Shown piece after piece: positions 6,474-8,978 of a stretch of 8,978 nt of DNA. The stretch is from JBOGED01 sp050743625 (GTDB taxonomy: Bacteria; Actinomycetota; Nitriliruptoria; Euzebyales; Egibacteraceae), in contig JBOGED010000012.1 of assembly GCA_050743625.1 (NCBI GenBank), forward strand, positions 1 to 8,978, in the 5' to 3' direction. Numbering within the stretch: position 1 is the stretch's first letter; each line of letters opens with the position of its first letter. The notes below the pieces were generated by a model. That model searched no databases. It was not told the DNA's origin and was given only the letters and a program-made list of their open reading frames with translations. The position numbers and the translations under genes are program-made.

Positions 6474-7700
6474 ATGAGTCAAACGATTCCCATCCCGCAC
6501 GGCCTCCCCACGGAGCGCGATGCGGGCCCCTTCGACCCGCCCCGCCAAATCACCGGGCTGCGCGAGGCTCGCCCTGTCAGTCCCATGGTCTTCCCCGACG
6601 GTCACGAGGGCTGGATCGTCACCGGTTACGACGCGGTCCGCCAGCTCATGGCTGACACCCGGTTCAGCTCCCGCCAGGACATCGGCATTTTCCACGAGGC
6701 GTTAGAGATCCCCGGCATGCCCACCTTTACCGAACCGTCCCCGCAGGTGCCGGGCTTGTTCATCAGCATGGACCCGCCGGACCACACCCGGCTGCGGAGG
6801 AAGCTCACCGGCGCCTTCACCGTAAAACGCATGAAGCAGCTCGAAGAGCACATCATCGACATCGTCGAGCGGCAACTGGACGAGCTGGCGCGCCTGACCC
6901 CGCCGGTCGACCTGGTCAAGGAGTTCGCGCTGCCGGTGCCGTCCCTGGTGATCTGCGAACTGCTCGGTGTCCCCTACGCGGACCGGGAGAACTTCCAGGT
7001 CAACTCTGCCAACTTCTTGAACACGGACCTGCCGCTCGACGAGAAGATTGCCGCGTACACCGGCCTGACCACATACCTGGCCGAACTGGTCACGCGCAAA
7101 CGCGCCGCCCCCGGCGAAGCCATACTGTCCGACCTGGCCCGCGATGACGACCTCGCCATCGAGGAGCTGACCGGCATCGCCTTCGTGCTGCTGCTCGCGG
7201 GCCACGAGACCACCGCCAACATGCTGGCACTGGGCACCTTCGCGCTCTTGGAGCACCCCGAGCAGCTAGCCGAACTGCGCGCCAACCCGGATCTGCTGCC
7301 CGGTGCCGTCGAGGAACTCATGCGCTACCTGTCCATTGCCGATATCTTCTATCGCTACGCCACGGAGGACCTCGAACTCGGCGGTGAAATAATCGGCAAG
7401 GGATCGACCGTCGTTGTCTCATTGCTGGCCGCCAACCGCGACCCCCAGCGCTTCGACAACCCCGACACCCTGGACATCCGCCGCAAGGCCCGCGGTCACC
7501 TGTCCTTCGGCCACGGCATCCACCAATGCCTCGGCCAGCAACTGGCCCGCATCGAGATGCGCGCCGGTTTCGACGGACTGCTGCGTCGCTTCCCGACCCT
7601 CAAGCTCGCCATCCCCGCCAGCGAGGTGAAACTCAGGACCAACATGCGGATCTACGGCGTCCACGAACTGCCGGTCACCTGGACGGAAACGGCCCGGTAA
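6474..7700 (+). CDS. Cytochrome P450 monooxygenase
   Basis: A complete soluble bacterial P450 of 408 residues, a typical length. Diagnostic motifs are the I-helix AGHETT at 242-247 (oxygen activation), the K-helix ExxR at Glu281-Arg284, and the heme loop FGHGIHQCLG with the iron-ligating Cys352. The opening (GPFDPPRQITGLREARPVSP) and general sequence fit the actinobacterial CYP105/CYP107-like group; the exact family and substrate cannot be told by eye. It would hydroxylate or otherwise oxidise a small molecule in the cytoplasm, using electrons from a ferredoxin and reductase encoded elsewhere, as none lies adjacent. The ATG at 6474 is chosen because it follows a purine-rich GAAAGA at suitable spacing; in-frame starts at 6420 and 6303 would place the repeat array in coding sequence. 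Divergent from the exporter operon with shared repeat elements, so likely co-regulated. Confidence 0.93.
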   Translation: MSQTIPIPHGLPTERDAGPFDPPRQITGLREARPVSPMVFPDGHEGWIVTGYDAVRQLMADTRFSSRQDIGIFHEALEIPGMPTFTEPSPQVPGLFISMDPPDHTRLRRKLTGAFTVKRMKQLEEHIIDIVERQLDELARLTPPVDLVKEFALPVPSLVICELLGVPYADRENFQVNSANFLNTDLPLDEKIAAYTGLTTYLAELVTRKRAAPGEAILSDLARDDDLAIEELTGIAFVLLLAGHETTANMLALGTFALLEHPEQLAELRANPDLLPGAVEELMRYLSIADIFYRYATEDLELGGEIIGKGSTVVVSLLAANRDPQRFDNPDTLDIRRKARGHLSFGHGIHQCLGQQLARIEMRAGFDGLLRRFPTLKLAIPASEVKLRTNMRIYGVHELPVTWTETAR

Positions 7701-7709
7701 AACCGGGCC
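7691..7709 (+). terminator. Hairpin overlapping the P450 stop codon
   Basis: GGCCCGGT at 7691-7698 pairs perfectly with ACCGGGCC at 7702-7709 around a 3-base AAA loop. The TAA stop (7698-7700) lies partly in the stem. It is a strong GC hairpin right after the gene, but no U-run follows, as is usual for actinobacterial terminators. Confidence 0.5.
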
Positions 7710-7737
7710 TATTGAAGGATGTGTAGGTGGGGGTTGT

Positions 7738-7886
7738 GGTCATTTTTCGTGTGGGAGGAGCAGGTCGACGGGTCCGCAGCAGAGCATGACCATGGCGGCG
7801 GCGGCTTTGGCGGAGTGGAACCCGTAGGCGCGGCGGATGATTAATCGGATCTTATTGTTCAGCCTTATCTGGAGCGGGAAAGAGCC
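7738..7886 (-). mobile_element. ISL3-like element relic: transposase tail and a possible end
   Basis: The minus strand at about 7862-7740 encodes the last 40 or so residues of a transposase (NNKIRLIIRRAYGFHSAKAA, ending CCGPVDLLLPHEK and a stop), which I recognise as the C-terminus of ISL3-type DDE transposases. Immediately upstream, GGCTCTTTCCCG read from 7886 leftward resembles an ISL3-family terminal repeat, and GGTCATTTTTCG at 7738 may be the degraded partner. If so, this is an internally deleted copy with nearly all of the transposase gone. No matching 8-base target duplication is seen. It lies between the P450 hairpin and the TnpC-like gene. Family call moderate; ends tentative. Confidence 0.5.
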
Positions 7887-7946
7887 GTGAGACGCTGACG
7901 TGGGGGTTTGCGTGGGCGACATGTCGCTGAGGGGCGGTGTGGGTGG

Positions 7947-8366
7947 TCAGCTGCAGGGGCCGATGGATCGTGTTGGGGGTCTGCTGGCGGTGTTCGTGGT
8001 GCGTTGTTCGCCGAGCAGTACAGCGATCTGTTGTCGGAGTTTGGCGTTGTCGTCGCGGAGGGCGCGGTTGTCGTTGAGCGCTGCGGCGAGACGTTGTTTC
8101 AGTGAGGCGTCGGTGGATCGCTCGGCGGCGGGAGGGCGGCGGTCTTCGGGGGCTGTGGTGGTGCGCAGCCGTTCGATCTCGGTGCGTAGGGCGGGGTCGC
8201 GGTAGAGCAGCGAGCGGGACACGCTGGCGGCCGCGGCCACGGACGCGAAGGTGATCGGGGCGCGGTCGTGGTCGAGCCGGCGGATGGCCGTGCGTGCCTG
8301 GACTCGGGCCTTCTGGGAGCGGTCTCGGGTAGCGGTGGCGAGCGCGGCGCGGTTGTCAGATGGCAT
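7947..8366 (-). CDS. TnpC-like (DUF6262) protein of a Tn554-type element
   Basis: A 139-residue protein resembling the DUF6262/TnpC family, the third gene of Tn554-type transposons, where it assists or modulates the two tyrosine recombinases TnpA and TnpB. Visible features are a basic N-terminus (RAALATATRDRSQKARVQA), a helix-turn-helix-like stretch (ITFASVAAAASVSRSLLYRD), and a C-terminal coiled coil (LKQRLAAALNDNRALRDDNA onward). The ATG at 8366 has AGGAG 7 bases upstream and overlaps the end of the recombinase gene by 11 bases, the coupled order expected for the family. It looks intact, but its partner recombinase is broken, so it is probably stranded. An 80-base gap separates it from the ISL3 relic. 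Confidence 0.75.
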   Translation of the reverse strand: MPSDNRAALATATRDRSQKARVQARTAIRRLDHDRAPITFASVAAAASVSRSLLYRDPALRTEIERLRTTTAPEDRRPPAAERSTDASLKQRLAAALNDNRALRDDNAKLRQQIAVLLGEQRTTNTASRPPTRSIGPCS

Positions 8367-8862
8367 TAGGAAGCTCCTGGTCGATGGCTTCGAGCGCGAC
8401 GATGACGCGTTCGAGGTTGGCGGCGACCTGCCGGTGGGTGTCGGCCAGGCGGGTCTTGCCGGCTTGCTCGGCCGCGACGACTAGCTTCAGGGTGTTGTCG
8501 CGTTGACGTCGGTGCAGTGGCAGGAACTGTGGGGTGGTCTGAAAGTCTGGGCAGGTCAGGCACGCGTTGGGGTGTGGGCAGTCCTGCTGGGGTGGCCGGC
8601 CGCAGTAGCCGTTGGGCAGGGACGCCGCGACGCGGGCGAGGTTGTGCTTGACCCATTCGGGCTCGGCGGCGGGCGCGTCGGGGTCGAAACCGAGCCGTGT
8701 GCCGTGGATGTCGACACGACGACGCGGGTAGTCGTCGAACGCGGCACGCACGGTGGTGCCATGGATCGTGGCGTAGCGGGCGGTCATCTGCGGACTGGCG
8801 TGGCCGAGCAGCTTTTGCACCACGTGCTGGGGGACGCCCGTCGTTGATCAGCCGCGTCCTAG
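8356..8862 (-). pseudogene. C-terminal remnant of a Tn554-type tyrosine recombinase (TnpB-like integrase)
   Basis: The minus strand encodes TRLIND, then after a one-base shift GVPQHVVQKLLGHASPQMTA and RYATIHG, ending at a TGA at 8358-8356. LLGH carries the second conserved His, and the Tyr of ARYATIH is the expected nucleophile. After these comes the cysteine-rich tail of this subfamily (C-x7-C-x5-C-x2-C in NGYCGRPPQQDCPHPNACLTC) and a basic helical end. The N-terminal core-binding domain and the Arg-bearing HxxR box are gone: family resemblance stops abruptly at about 8862. The frame also slips at CCC 8837-8839, where dropping one C restores LINDGVPQH. Both the truncation and the shift make it inactive. 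The longest intact frame starts at GTG 8823. Confidence 0.75.
8374..8378 (-). promoter_or_regulatory. Ribosome binding site of the TnpC-like gene
   Basis: AGGAG on the minus strand, 7 bases before the ATG at 8366 and inside the last codons of the recombinase gene; it supports the chosen start. Confidence 0.55.
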
Positions 8863-8894
8863 GGACTTGGATCCGCAAAGTCGTTGCGCGTGAG

Positions 8895-8978
8895 TCAAGT
8901 TTGTGAGTCGTGTTGCAGGTGTTGCACGAGTTGCGAGCCGGCTAGCGATGACCCGCCGGTCCACTCCCTGTTCGGGGA
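8895..8978 (-). other. Possible 3' end of an unidentified gene running off the window
   Basis: The minus strand is open from the window edge to a TGA at 8897-8895 (about 26 codons, beginning NREWTGGSSLAGSQL) with mostly G/C third positions. I do not recognise the product; the piece is too short to exclude chance. Confidence 0.15.
8912..8938 (+). repeat. Three 9-base GTTGC-led tandem units
   Basis: GTTGCAGGT, GTTGCACGA and GTTGCGAGC follow each other at an exact 9-base period, with a further GTTGC at 8883-8887 and two GTGAGTC copies at 8890-8896 and 8903-8909. They lie just outside the recombinase truncation point. They could be protein-binding iterons or chance. Confidence 0.3.

Noticed and set aside
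7727..7908. GTGGGGGTT at 7727-7735 and 7900-7908 as a target duplication around the ISL3 relic
   Set aside because: Low-complexity G-rich sequence that does not abut the inferred element ends.
1..8978. CRISPR array, tRNA, rRNA, defence or toxin-antitoxin system
   Set aside because: No regularly spaced repeat-spacer pattern, cloverleaf, rRNA stretch or recognisable defence domain was seen on either strand.

Overview
The window is GC-rich with a strong third-position G/C bias, many GTG starts and actinobacterial gene families: a SARP-type regulator, a DrrA/DrrB exporter, an actinobacterial P450 and a DUF2637-like protein paired with a two-HTH protein. This points to a filamentous or nocardioform actinomycete, for example Pseudonocardiales, Nocardia or Streptomyces relatives. 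I cannot name the genus from the sequence alone.

Layout. (1) 93-1134, plus strand: a small two-HTH protein translationally coupled to a DUF2637-like membrane protein. The second gene is frameshifted and its 3' end runs into an insertion-sequence relic. (2) 1100-1264: the tail end of an IS3-family element, minus strand. (3) 1305-4430, plus strand: a large SARP regulator (winged helix, BTAD, NB-ARC ATPase, TPR-like region) split into three pieces by two frameshifts. (4) 4414-6099, minus strand: a DrrB-type permease and a DrrA-type ATPase, coupled by an ATGA overlap. The ATPase frame slips near its C-terminus. (5) 6100-6473: a divergent intergenic region carrying phased direct repeats and a large dyad. 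(6) 6474-7700, plus strand: an intact cytochrome P450 with a hairpin at its stop codon. (7) 7738-8978: layered mobile-element relics, namely an ISL3-like transposase tail, an apparently intact TnpC-like (DUF6262) protein, and a truncated, frameshifted Tn554-type tyrosine recombinase.

How the parts fit. The exporter and P450 are transcribed divergently from a shared region. There the heptamer GTGTCAG (and close variants) recurs at 11-12 bp or 22 bp periods, with copies pointing toward each gene. That is the architecture SARP proteins are known to bind, and a SARP gene lies next door. I infer a small SARP-controlled module of efflux plus oxidation, either part of a specialised-metabolism or resistance locus or its remnant, flanked on both sides by decaying mobile elements.

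Caution. Five frame breaks occur in about 9 kb. Each can be repaired by one base at or beside a short G or C run. Either the locus is decaying or the assembly has indel errors. The P450, the permease, the two-HTH protein and the TnpC-like protein are intact.
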